The notes under the pieces are model-generated. The model searched no databases and was not told where the DNA came from. It saw only the letters and a program-made list of their open reading frames with translations. Positions 1 to 7,478 of a DNA stretch of 11,999 bases are shown here, one piece after another. Positions within the stretch are counted from its first letter, which is position 1, and the number at the start of each line of letters is the position of its first letter. The position numbers were made by a program, and so were the translations under genes. This stretch comes from 4572-123 sp964418755. Lineage in GTDB: Bacteria; Desulfobacterota; Desulfobacteria; Desulfobacterales; 4572-123. The stretch is from positions 1-11,999 of the forward strand of contig CAYQNS010000122.1 of NCBI GenBank assembly GCA_964418755.1, written 5' to 3'.

Positions 1-399
1 CGGGTTGCCGGCTATGCCATCGCATGCCGCTTCACTATCAATCATTATGTCTAAAGACAGGATATCTCTCTCTGTTTTTTTCAGTTGCTGCATGGCCGTC
101 AGAACATTTCTGTATTCCTCCCGGATCAGCAGTTGTTTTTCCGGATCCGGGAGTCGATCATCGACAGGCTCACTGTTGTCTGTTCTTTGTCCTTTTTTTC
201 GGGCATTGTCCAAAACCGCATTCCGGGCAATTGTATAGAGCAGAGACGGATTAAGAGAATTGCCGGCGTAATGCTCCAGAAAGCGCGTAAAACTTTCCTG
301 CATTATATCGCAGGCCAGCTGGTAGTCTCCGGTCAATCGCATCAGGTATCCGAACAGCTTGCCTTTGTGTGTACGGTAAAATGAACTATAGGTTTCCAT
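1..399 (-). CDS. ECF-type RNA polymerase sigma factor, C-terminus cut by window edge
   Basis: The reading frame is open from an ATG at 399 to the window edge, giving 133 codons with no stop. Residues about 13-71 look like sigma-70 region 2: LFGYLMRLTGDYQLACDIM, then QESF, matches the core-binding helix of extracytoplasmic-function sigmas, and LLYTIARNAVLDNARKK matches the -10 recognition helix. A variable acidic linker covers about 72-92. Region 4 starts near residue 93, and the window ends inside its helix-turn-helix (LKKTERDILSLD...). The length fits an ECF factor of roughly 170-200 residues. An AGGA sits five bases before the ATG. Such factors direct RNA polymerase to a small regulon and are often followed by an anti-sigma gene, which would lie outside this window. 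The subgroup and signal cannot be told from what is visible. Confidence 0.85.
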   Translation of the reverse strand, partial: METYSSFYRTHKGKLFGYLMRLTGDYQLACDIMQESFTRFLEHYAGNSLNPSLLYTIARNAVLDNARKKGQRTDNSEPVDDRLPDPEKQLLIREEYRNVLTAMQQLKKTERDILSLDIMIDSEAACDGIAGNP

Positions 400-409
400 T
401 ATATCCTAT

Positions 410-437
410 ATAACGAATAACGCGCAGAACCGTTACA
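410..437 (-). promoter_or_regulatory. Possible ECF-type promoter upstream of the sigma factor gene
   Basis: Read on the minus strand, TGTAAC (437-432) is followed after exactly 16 bases by CGTTAT (415-410). This resembles the TGTAAC / CGnn, 16-17 base spacing known for several ECF sigma promoters and would suit autoregulation. Against it, the expected transcription start (about 403) falls on or just after the ribosome binding site, leaving an almost leaderless message. Treat as tentative. Confidence 0.3.
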
Positions 438-459
438 ATTTTTTTGTTATGGCCCTATC

Positions 460-482
460 CCGCCCGCGGTAGTGTCGGGCGG
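460..482. repeat. Short GC-rich inverted repeat (hairpin)
   Basis: CCGCCCG (460-466) pairs perfectly with CGGGCGG (476-482) across a 9-base loop. No T-tract follows immediately on either strand, so it is not a canonical intrinsic terminator. It could be an RNA structure or an operator, and nothing shows which. Confidence 0.4.
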
Positions 483-771
483 AGAGGATGTGTGAAAAAA
501 TGGATCCGTCAGATTGGTGATGTCTTCCGTGTGATGAAATGTAGTAAAAATAATCTCCTATGGAGTCTGTTGTCAAGAGAAACAACGCAGCAGGCAAGAC
601 GTGGCGGCTTTGTGGCCGGGCCAAGGCTTGATATATCTTCAGCGCATATTTCAGATGGGTGATCTTCCATTTTTGTCTTGTTTTATGGGAGCGGTTCTTT
701 TAGGTTGGATGAATCTTTCAATAATTTGAATCATTAGCGTTTTTTGCGTGAATGAGAGGAGAATACAGTCA

Positions 772-1803
772 ATGAAAATGGGAATTATCGGTCTTGAGGG
801 AGCCGGAAGAGCAACGGTTTTTGAAGCCCTGACCCGGAATGATGCTTTGGGGGGAGCCAGGGACCAGGACCGGATCGGCACTATCAAAGTGCCGGATCAA
901 CGGGTGGATATTTTAAGTGAGATGTACCAGCCCAAAAAAACTATTTATGCCCAGGTGGAATATTTTTTGCCGGGGGTCAAGGGCCATGGCAATGATCGGC
1001 AAAAGGACCAGAACTTCTGGACCCCGGTCAGGGACTGCGATGCCCTGATTCATGTGGTCCGCAATTTCGGGGGGTACGGCTATGAAGACCCGACCCCCGC
1101 AACAGACTTCCAGCGCCTGGATCAGGACCTGATACTGGCGGATCTGGTGGTTATTGAAAAACGTCTGGAACGAATTGAGCTGGATAAGAGACGGGGAAAA
1201 AGCGTGGACGGCGAAGAGGCTGCCAGGCTGGTCGAGTGCCTTGAGCATCTTGAGAACGAAATACCGTTGCGAAAATTTCCGGAACTGGCATCGGCTCCGG
1301 TGCTGCGGGGGTTTGCCTTTGTCAGCGGCAAGCCCATGCTGGTGCTGTTTAACAATGAGGATGACGACGATGCCCTGCCGGCGGGGGAGTTGGCAGAAAA
1401 GGAAAATTGTATGGTGATCCGGGGCAAGCTGGAACAGGAACTGGCCCAGATGTCGGATGAGGATGCAGCCGAGTTTCTGGCTGAATTCGAGATCACTGCG
1501 TCGGCCATGGACCGGGTAATTTTAAAATCCTACGATATCCTGGGACTGATCTCGTTTTTTACCGTGGGGGAGGATGAGGTCCGTGCCTGGACCATACAGC
1601 GCGACACCCAGGCCCTTGACGCGGCCGAGGTAATTCATTCGGATATTAAAAAAGGGTTTATCCGGGCCGAAGTGCTCTATTATGACGACCTGATGGAGGC
1701 AAAGACCTACAAGGAGGCCCGCAGCCGCGGGACGGTGCGGCTGGAAGGAAAAACCTACCCGGTAAAGGATGGCGATATCATTAATTTTCGTTTTAATGTC
1801 TGA
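772..1803 (+). CDS. YchF/DUF933-family protein with degenerate P-loop (paralogue of the YchF ATPase)
   Basis: This 343-residue protein is collinear with YchF (Obg-related, normally an ATPase that interacts with ribosomes). It has an N-terminal G-domain-like region, a central helical hairpin (LILADLVVIEKRLERIE, about residues 125-141), and a C-terminal TGS-like domain. The TGS-like part carries the family's hallmark strings EVRAWTI, KGFIRAEV and VKDGDIINFRFNV at the extreme C-terminus. The P-loop is altered: GLEGAGRAT (7-15) stands where YchF has GLPNVGKST, so the phosphate-binding Lys is Arg and the Mg-binding Ser is Ala. The G3 DxxG region is also replaced (VEYFLPG). FNNED may correspond to the NxxE base-specificity motif. 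Start: ATG 772 is preceded by AGAGGAG at a good distance, whereas an in-frame GTG at 748 lies upstream of that site. It is shorter and more divergent than canonical YchF (about 363 residues), so I call it a paralogue, possibly nucleotide-binding-defective. Confidence 0.85.
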   Translation: MKMGIIGLEGAGRATVFEALTRNDALGGARDQDRIGTIKVPDQRVDILSEMYQPKKTIYAQVEYFLPGVKGHGNDRQKDQNFWTPVRDCDALIHVVRNFGGYGYEDPTPATDFQRLDQDLILADLVVIEKRLERIELDKRRGKSVDGEEAARLVECLEHLENEIPLRKFPELASAPVLRGFAFVSGKPMLVLFNNEDDDDALPAGELAEKENCMVIRGKLEQELAQMSDEDAAEFLAEFEITASAMDRVILKSYDILGLISFFTVGEDEVRAWTIQRDTQALDAAEVIHSDIKKGFIRAEVLYYDDLMEAKTYKEARSRGTVRLEGKTYPVKDGDIINFRFNV

Positions 1804-1840
1804 TCAAAAAGACAGAGCGAAGTGATGCCACAAATATTCA
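1803..1840. repeat. Copy of a dispersed intergenic repeat (second copy at 7536-7572)
   Basis: About 33 of 38 positions match 7536-7572, with one extra A here. The shared core reads CAGAGCGAAGYGATRCCACAA. It begins at the last base of the YchF-like stop codon and fills the start of the convergent gap before the cyclic-nucleotide-binding gene. Neither copy lies in a recognised coding region. Confidence 0.65.
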
Positions 1841-1948
1841 ATTTGGTCCCGGTTTGTCCGGGTTGATATAGCAGTGGCGGCATTTTAGATTGCAGGACGT
1901 GAGGATATGGAAAAAATATTGGTGGCGTTTCTGGAAAAGGCAACGGTT

Positions 1949-2461
1949 TTATTTATTTTCATTTAGTTTTTTTGCCAGCAGAGCTGCTTTTTTTTTGGCT
2001 TTGACCAGTTCTTCGTTGGTAATGCGCAGCCGGATGGAGATGTATTCGGAAAACATTCGGTAGAGCAGCAGAAGGAAATTGGCCCGTTCATCCTCCGATG
2101 CCAGCCGGCCGGTGGCCGAAGTGTCCACGGCCAGGCAGGTGGTCCTGCCTTTCGCAAATACGGATGCGGACCGGTGCAGGCCGTCTAAGATCCGCATCTC
2201 CCCGAAAAATTCACCTACCTTGTCTAGAACTACGATGGACATGCCGTCCTTTTTAATCCGCACCTTGCCGGAGAGTAAAAAATAGAGCCATGGATCTGCG
2301 GCACCTTCCTTGATAATACGTTCGCTGTCTTCATACTCTCTTATTTTGCTGAGTTGGAGCAACTGGCGCAGGCTCTTGGTCTCAAAGCTCTTTAAAGGGG
2401 CAAGATCCATCAGTTTCTGGATATTCTGCAGGTTGTCTTTTAGAAATTTAGATTCGATCAT
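1949..2461 (-). CDS. Cyclic-nucleotide-binding-domain protein without a DNA-binding domain
   Basis: The 170-residue protein is essentially one CAP-ED/cNMP-binding beta-barrel. Residues about 18-110 contain the barrel, with YFLLSGKVRI as a typical strand pair. The phosphate-binding cassette is GEFFGEMRILDGLHRSASVF (83-102): Glu88 and Arg97 are where cAMP receptor proteins hold ribose and phosphate, so ligand binding is plausible. After the barrel come long helices (FLLLLYRMFSEYISIRLR) and a Lys-rich C-terminal helix (ELVKAKKKAALLAKKL). No winged helix-turn-helix follows, so it is not a Crp/Fnr transcription factor. Such stand-alone domains usually act by protein contact, and the partner is unknown. 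AAGAGG precedes the ATG. It lies downstream of purF on the same strand with a 108-base gap and its own promoter-like sequence. Confidence 0.82.
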   Translation of the reverse strand: MIESKFLKDNLQNIQKLMDLAPLKSFETKSLRQLLQLSKIREYEDSERIIKEGAADPWLYFLLSGKVRIKKDGMSIVVLDKVGEFFGEMRILDGLHRSASVFAKGRTTCLAVDTSATGRLASEDERANFLLLLYRMFSEYISIRLRITNEELVKAKKKAALLAKKLNENK

Positions 2462-2490
2462 TATTGCCTCTTCGTAAGAAATGAAAATAT

Positions 2491-2520
2491 AGTATACGCA
2501 TAATTTTAAAATGGATGCAA
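2491..2520 (-). promoter_or_regulatory. Sigma-70-like promoter for the cyclic-nucleotide-binding gene
   Basis: On the minus strand TTGCAT (2520-2515) and TATACT (2496-2491, five of six consensus bases) are separated by 18 AT-rich bases. This leaves a short leader carrying the AAGAGG ribosome binding site before the ATG at 2461. It suggests the gene can be transcribed independently of purF. Confidence 0.45.
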
Positions 2521-2569
2521 ATATTATTTGGCATGGCCATGGGGGCGGAAGGTAGAAGGCCGAAGGTGA

Positions 2570-4009
2570 TCAGGTATCCATACAGTTTTTGGACAGCGAT
2601 TTATCAAACTCGACCGGATATGATCCGTCAAAACAGGCCCGGCAGAAGTTGTTTTCAGGATTTTCGATTCCGGTGGATGCCAGCAGCCCTTCGAGGCTGA
2701 GGTAGTGCAGGGAATCGAGCCCCAGAAAATCCGTCATCTCTTTAATGGACTTGTTGGCGGCAATCAGTTCTCCCCGGGTGGAAAAATCGATCCCGTAGTG
2801 GCAGGGGAAGCGGTGGGCCGGACCGCTGACGCGCATGTGGACCCGCTTTACGCCCAGATCGCGAAGGGTTTTGACCCTGCTTTTGGCAGTTGTGCCGCGG
2901 ATGATGGAATCCTCGATAATAATTATGTCCTTTCCCTTTAAAAGCTCTTTGACTGGGTTCAGTTTCACCCGTACGCTGAAATCGCGCATACTCTGGGTGG
3001 GCTGAATAAAGGTCCGGCCCACATAATGGTTGCGGATCATCCCCATTTCATAGGGAATTCCCGATTCCTGGGAATATCCGACGGCGGCATAGGAGCCCGA
3101 ATCCGGAAAGGGCATGACCAGATCGGCATCCACCGGGGCCTCCTGGGCCAGGCGACGGCCGTGGGCTTTGCGCGCCAGATACACGTTTTGTCCGAAAAAG
3201 GTGCTGTCGGGTCTGGCAAAATAGATAAATTCAAATATACAGAAGCTGCGAGTGGGTGCAGCCGGTGTTTTCAGACTCTTGACGCCGTCCTTGCTGATAA
3301 TGACGATTTCGCCCGGGTCGAGTTCGCGCACGAATTTGGCCTGAACCAGGTCCAGGGCGCAGGTCTCGGAAGCCAGCACATAGGTATCGTGGAGTTTTCC
3401 CAGGCAAAGGGGCCTGAATCCGCAGGGGTCCTTGATTCCGATGACCTCCCCCTGGCTGGTGAGCAGGATCAAAGAAAAAGCGCCCTTGAGACGGGCCACC
3501 GTGGCCAAAAGAGATCGTTCAAACCCGTAATGCAGATTTTTTACCAGAAGATGCAGGATAACTTCACTGTCCATGGTTGTTTGAAAGATCGAGCCGGCTT
3601 CCTCCAGTTCATCTTTCAAACTGTGGGCATTGACCAGGTTACCGTTATGGGCCACGGCATAGGAGCGGTGCTTATGGTGTACCACAAACGGCTGGGCATT
3701 GGTCAGGATGGAGCTTCCGGTGGTGGAATAGCGGACATGCCCCACGGCGCTTCCGCCGCCAAGTTGATCCAGATGGGGCATGTCATACACATCACTCACC
3801 AGCCCCATGCCTTTGTGGGCGAGTACTTCCTGGTCCCGGGCAACTGCAATCCCCGTACTTTCCTGGCCCCGGTGCTGCAGGGCATATAATCCGAAATAGG
3901 TGAGGTGGGCCGCTTCCGGATGCTCGAAAATACCGAACAGACCGCACTCGTCACGGGGTCTGGGATCCGTATCCATCGGTTGAAAATTAATATCGGATGT
4001 ATTTGCCAT
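2570..4009 (-). CDS. purF: Amidophosphoribosyltransferase (glutamine PRPP amidotransferase), iron-sulfur type
   Basis: PurF catalyses the first committed step of purine synthesis, converting PRPP and glutamine to 5-phosphoribosylamine. The 479-residue protein has an N-terminal Ntn glutaminase domain and a C-terminal phosphoribosyltransferase domain. The mature N-terminal nucleophile should be Cys22 in DECGLFGIF, exposed by removing a 21-residue propeptide. The PRPP loop is IIIIEDSIIRGTT (362-374). Cys257, Cys403, Cys456 and Cys459 (last two in NFCRACFDGSYP) correspond to the [4Fe-4S] ligands of the Bacillus-type enzyme, whose cluster is known to make it oxygen-labile. ATG 4009 has AAAGGAG ten bases upstream. 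An internal Met12 would give a Bacillus-like short propeptide but lacks a ribosome binding site. It follows carB on the same strand after 171 bases, with a dyad in the gap. Confidence 0.97.
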   Translation of the reverse strand: MANTSDINFQPMDTDPRPRDECGLFGIFEHPEAAHLTYFGLYALQHRGQESTGIAVARDQEVLAHKGMGLVSDVYDMPHLDQLGGGSAVGHVRYSTTGSSILTNAQPFVVHHKHRSYAVAHNGNLVNAHSLKDELEEAGSIFQTTMDSEVILHLLVKNLHYGFERSLLATVARLKGAFSLILLTSQGEVIGIKDPCGFRPLCLGKLHDTYVLASETCALDLVQAKFVRELDPGEIVIISKDGVKSLKTPAAPTRSFCIFEFIYFARPDSTFFGQNVYLARKAHGRRLAQEAPVDADLVMPFPDSGSYAAVGYSQESGIPYEMGMIRNHYVGRTFIQPTQSMRDFSVRVKLNPVKELLKGKDIIIIEDSIIRGTTAKSRVKTLRDLGVKRVHMRVSGPAHRFPCHYGIDFSTRGELIAANKSIKEMTDFLGLDSLHYLSLEGLLASTGIENPENNFCRACFDGSYPVEFDKSLSKNCMDT

Positions 4010-4066
4010 CTGTTTTATGCTCCTTTATATAAAAATGAAGGCATGGACAGTTTCAAAAACCGTGTT

Positions 4067-4086
4067 TGTGAATGTGTACGTTCACA
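4067..4086. promoter_or_regulatory. 20-base imperfect dyad upstream of purF (candidate operator)
   Basis: TGTGAATGT (4067-4075) faces ACGTTCACA (4078-4086) around a 2-base centre, eight of nine positions being symmetrical. It lies about 60-80 bases before the purF start. The half-site TGTGAA resembles Crp/Fnr and Rex sites, but the separation of eight bases between TGTGAA and TTCACA fits neither classical spacing, and it is not a Bacillus-type PurBox. The regulator is unknown. Confidence 0.4.
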
Positions 4087-4180
4087 CCGTATCCATTTTC
4101 ATATTTTGTTGTGCCCGACAGGGCATGGCCGTTATATGAAAGTAGTTGTTTGTGAGATATGCGTTTTGAACCCCTCACCC

Positions 4181-7100
4181 TCAAAATGCATTGTAATCCT
4201 GAAGGGCCTTGACCGACAACCGGTTTTCCATCAGGGCCGCGACGCCATGGCTCATGGCCATGGCCCCGGCAATGGTGGTGGCATAGGGTACGCCGTATTT
4301 CAGGGCGGCCCGCCGGATCCTGTATCCGTCCTGTTTGATCTTGTCGCCGGCCCCGGTATTGATGATAAGCTGGATCTCTTTGTTTTTGACGGCATCCACT
4401 ACATGGGGGCGGCCTTCGGAAACTTTGTTGACGGTTACCGCCTTGATGCCCCGGGCATTTATAAATGCGGCGGTTCCGCTTGTGGCCATAATATTGATTC
4501 CGATTCTGTGAAAGCGCGCGGCAATCGGCAAAATGGCCTGTTTGTCCCGGTCCTGAACACTGATAAACAGGGTTCCTTTTGTGGGCAGGTTCTGGCCGGC
4601 GCCCAATTGAGCCTTGGCATAGGCAGGGCCAAATTCCTCATCGATGCCCATGACTTCGCCTGTGGATTTCATTTCAGGCCCTAAGAGAGTGTCCACATTG
4701 GGAAACCGGTCAAAGGGCAGAACCGCTTCTTTTACGGAGATATGTTTCGGGACGACCTCGCATGTGAAACCCAGATCTGCCAGACTTCGCCCCAGCATCA
4801 CCTTGGTGGCCAGTTTGGCCAGGGGAACGCCGGTGGCCTTGCTCACAAAGGGGATTGTCCGTGAGGCCCGGGGATTGACTTCAATCACGTAAAGCTGATC
4901 ATCCTTGATGGCATACTGGACATTCATCAGACCCACAACTTTCAGTTCAAGGGCCATGGCCCGGGTGGCAGCTTTGATCCGGTCCAGCATGCCCGCTGAA
5001 ATGCTGTAGGGCGGCAGGACACAGGCGGAATCCCCGGAATGCACGCCTGCGGCCTCGATATGTTCCATGATACCGCCGATGATGGTTCGGGTGCCGTCCG
5101 AGATGGCGTCCACGTCCATTTCAATAGCGTTTTCCAGGAATTTGTCAATTAAGACAGGATGTTCCGGAGACGCATCAATGGCCAGATCTGTAAAGTTTTT
5201 CAAGTCCTTGGGATCATAAACAATTTTCATGCCCCGGCCCCCCAGCACATAAGAAGGGCGCACGATGACCGGATAGCCGATGGTTTCAGCCACGGCAGCA
5301 GCTTCGCAGGTATTCATGGCCGTGCCGTTGGCCGGCTGGACCAGCCCCAGTTTTTTGAGCATGGCCTGAAACAGTTCCCTGTCCTCGGCCTGGTCGATAC
5401 TTTCGGGCTGGGTGCCCAGGATTTTTACGCCGGCCCGGGCCAGGGGGACCGCAAGATTCAGCGGTGTCTGGCCCCCGAACTGCACGATGACACCCTCGGG
5501 TTTTTCCATTTCGATAATATGCAGTACGTCTTCGCGGGTCAACGGTTCAAAATAGAGCTTGTCCGATGTATCATAATCCGTGCTCACGGTTTCGGGGTTG
5601 CTGTTGACCATAATGCTTTCCACGCCCTCTTCTTTAAGGGCAAAGGAAGCGTGGACACAGCAGTAGTCAAACTCGATGCCCTGGCCGATGCGGTTGGGGC
5701 CGCCGCCTAAAATCATGACCTTTTTGCGATCCGATACCCGGGCCTCGTTTTCCTCCTCATAGGCGGAATAGTAGTACGGTGTGGCGGCCTGGAACTCGGC
5801 AGCGCAGGTGTCCACCAGCTTGAATACAGGCCGGATGGAAAAATCCCGGCGCAACTTGTGGACCTGCTCTTCACTCGATCCGGTCAGATGGGCGAGCTGC
5901 AGGTCTGAAAATCCCATGGCTTTGGCGGAAGAAAGTAACTTTTTGTCTTTTTTAAATGCATCCAGGCCTTCTTGTTCCGTCTTTTCGGCAATTTTTTGCT
6001 CGGTATTCACGATCTGCCTGATCTGATAAAGAAACCAGGGATCTATTCCGGTAAGATCGTAGATGGTTCGGATGGGCATTCCCTGTATCAGGGCCTGGCG
6101 AAGATAGAATATTCGCAGGGAGTTGGGGGTGGAAAGGTTTTGTTCTATCCGGGAAAGGTCTGCAACGTCCCGGCCGTCGGCGCCCAGGCCGCCGCGGCCG
6201 ATCTCAAGGCTGCGCAGCCCTTTCTGGAGGGCTTCGGCAAATGTCCGGCCGATGGCCATGGTTTCGCCCACGGATTTCATGGCGGTGGTCAGGTAGTCCC
6301 TGGTTTCCGGAAATTTTTCAAAGGTCCAGCGCGGTATTTTGACCACACAGTAATCCAGGGTGGGCTCAAACGAGGCCATGGTTTTGCCGGTAATGTCGTT
6401 GGGGATTTCATCCAGGGTATACCCCACCGCCAGCTTGGCGGCAATTTTGGCAATGGGATAGCCGGTGGCCTTGGATGCCAGGGCCGAGCTCCGGGAGACC
6501 CGGGGATTCATTTCCACCACGATCATCTCGCCGTTTTCAGGATTGACGGCAAACTGGACATTGGAGCCGCCGGTGTCCACACCTATTTCCCGGATGATGG
6601 CAATGGCGGCATTGCGCATCACCTGGTATTCCTTGTCGCTGAGAGTCTGGGCCGGGGCCACCGTGATGCTGTCTCCTGTATGGATACCCATGGGGTCCAT
6701 GTTTTCGATGGAGCAGATGATTACCACATTGTCATTATGGTCACGCATCACTTCGAGCTCGTATTCCTTCCAGCCCAGGACTGATTCTTCGAGCATCACC
6801 TGGGTGATCAGGCTGGCATCCAGCCCGGCCTTGGCCAGCAGTTCCAGATCGTCGGAATTATAGGCCACTCCGCCGCCGGTGCCGCCCAGGGTAAAGCTTG
6901 GGCGTACGATAATGGGAAAACCGATATCCCGGGCAATGGCACGGGCCTGGTCCATGTCGGTGGCAATGCCGCTTTCGGGTATCCGCAGTCCGATTTTATT
7001 CATGGCCTGCCGGAACAGGTCCCGGTCCTCGGCCTTGTTGATGGCATGGGTATCCGCACCGATCATTTCCACATTGAATCGTTCCAGAACGCCCATCTTT

Positions 7101-7408
7101 GCCACTTCAATAGCCGTGTTCAGCCCGGTCTGCCCCCCCAGGGTGGGCAGCAGGGCGTCGGGGCGCTCTTTTTCAATGATTTTGGCCACGGTTTCCGGGG
7201 TCACCGGTTCGATATAGGTACGGTCGGCTGTCTCCGGATCCGTCATGATGGTGGCCGGATTGCTGTTGACCAGTACGATCTGATAACCCTCTTCCCGCAG
7301 GGCCTTGCAGGCCTGGGTGCCCGAATAGTCGAATTCGCAGGCCTGGCTGATGATGATGGGGCCGGCCCCGATAATAAGAATTTTATGGATGTCTGTGCGT
7401 TTGGGCAT
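4181..7408 (-). CDS. carB: Carbamoyl-phosphate synthase large subunit
   Basis: CarB makes carbamoyl phosphate from bicarbonate, two ATP and ammonia passed from CarA, feeding arginine and pyrimidine synthesis. The 1075 residues match the usual length (1073 in E. coli). Two homologous ATP-grasp halves are evident. The first starts with GAGPIIISQACEFDYSG and has VRPSFTLGGTGGG and the metal-binding EMNPRVSRSS. The second starts with GGGPNRIGQGIEFDY and has VRPSYVLGGRGMK and EVNPRASRT. An oligomerisation region lies between them. The last ~140 residues form an MGS-like allosteric domain (IMATSGTAAFINARGI) that in relatives binds UMP, IMP or ornithine effects. No frameshift is visible. The ATG at 7408 has no obvious Shine-Dalgarno sequence, which is odd for such a gene. 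An unusual 252-base repeat-bearing gap separates it from carA. Confidence 0.98.
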   Translation of the reverse strand: MPKRTDIHKILIIGAGPIIISQACEFDYSGTQACKALREEGYQIVLVNSNPATIMTDPETADRTYIEPVTPETVAKIIEKERPDALLPTLGGQTGLNTAIEVAKMGVLERFNVEMIGADTHAINKAEDRDLFRQAMNKIGLRIPESGIATDMDQARAIARDIGFPIIVRPSFTLGGTGGGVAYNSDDLELLAKAGLDASLITQVMLEESVLGWKEYELEVMRDHNDNVVIICSIENMDPMGIHTGDSITVAPAQTLSDKEYQVMRNAAIAIIREIGVDTGGSNVQFAVNPENGEMIVVEMNPRVSRSSALASKATGYPIAKIAAKLAVGYTLDEIPNDITGKTMASFEPTLDYCVVKIPRWTFEKFPETRDYLTTAMKSVGETMAIGRTFAEALQKGLRSLEIGRGGLGADGRDVADLSRIEQNLSTPNSLRIFYLRQALIQGMPIRTIYDLTGIDPWFLYQIRQIVNTEQKIAEKTEQEGLDAFKKDKKLLSSAKAMGFSDLQLAHLTGSSEEQVHKLRRDFSIRPVFKLVDTCAAEFQAATPYYYSAYEEENEARVSDRKKVMILGGGPNRIGQGIEFDYCCVHASFALKEEGVESIMVNSNPETVSTDYDTSDKLYFEPLTREDVLHIIEMEKPEGVIVQFGGQTPLNLAVPLARAGVKILGTQPESIDQAEDRELFQAMLKKLGLVQPANGTAMNTCEAAAVAETIGYPVIVRPSYVLGGRGMKIVYDPKDLKNFTDLAIDASPEHPVLIDKFLENAIEMDVDAISDGTRTIIGGIMEHIEAAGVHSGDSACVLPPYSISAGMLDRIKAATRAMALELKVVGLMNVQYAIKDDQLYVIEVNPRASRTIPFVSKATGVPLAKLATKVMLGRSLADLGFTCEVVPKHISVKEAVLPFDRFPNVDTLLGPEMKSTGEVMGIDEEFGPAYAKAQLGAGQNLPTKGTLFISVQDRDKQAILPIAARFHRIGINIMATSGTAAFINARGIKAVTVNKVSEGRPHVVDAVKNKEIQLIINTGAGDKIKQDGYRIRRAALKYGVPYATTIAGAMAMSHGVAALMENRLSVKALQDYNAF

Positions 7409-7478
7409 AGTTAATTATCGATTGTTTAATGTTTCGTATTTCGTTTTTAATGTACAAAAAGTGTGAGGTGACGGGTGT

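Larger units (their letters stand above)
400..771. other. Gene-free region between divergent sigma factor and YchF-like genes
   Basis: This 372-base stretch separates two divergently transcribed genes and should hold both promoters. Short open frames in it have no recognisable protein similarity. The only clear structure is the hairpin at 460-482. AGAGGAG just before the 772 start is the ribosome binding site of the downstream gene. No confident sigma-70 promoter was found for that gene. Confidence 0.6.

Noticed and set aside
433..662. Short open frames on both strands between the sigma factor and YchF-like genes
   Set aside because: No similarity, no good ribosome binding site, and the frames overlap on opposite strands.
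748..771. GTG start at 748 for the YchF-like gene
   Set aside because: It lies upstream of and includes the AGAGGAG ribosome binding site that serves ATG 772, and adds eight residues not seen in the family.
1848..1862. CCCGG-N5-CCGGG stem in the convergent gap as a terminator
   Set aside because: Only five base pairs and no T-tract on either side. Too weak to call, although termination is expected in this gap.
2540..2570. GAAGG-rich purine stretch after purF as a repeat family
   Set aside because: Too short and degenerate to separate from base-composition bias within one window.
3026..3889. A 287-codon plus-strand open frame opposite purF
   Set aside because: It is antisense to a complete, motif-rich purF and its translation has no recognisable domain. 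Long antisense frames are common opposite GC-biased codons.
4067..4086. Classical Crp, Rex or PurR operator before purF
   Set aside because: TGTGAA and TTCACA are eight bases apart. Crp needs TGTGA-N6-TCACA, Rex has about four between TGTGAA and TTCACA, and PurR sites have a different core.
5972..6784. A 270-codon plus-strand open frame opposite carB
   Set aside because: Antisense to intact carB, low-complexity Gly/His-rich translation, no ribosome binding site considered credible.
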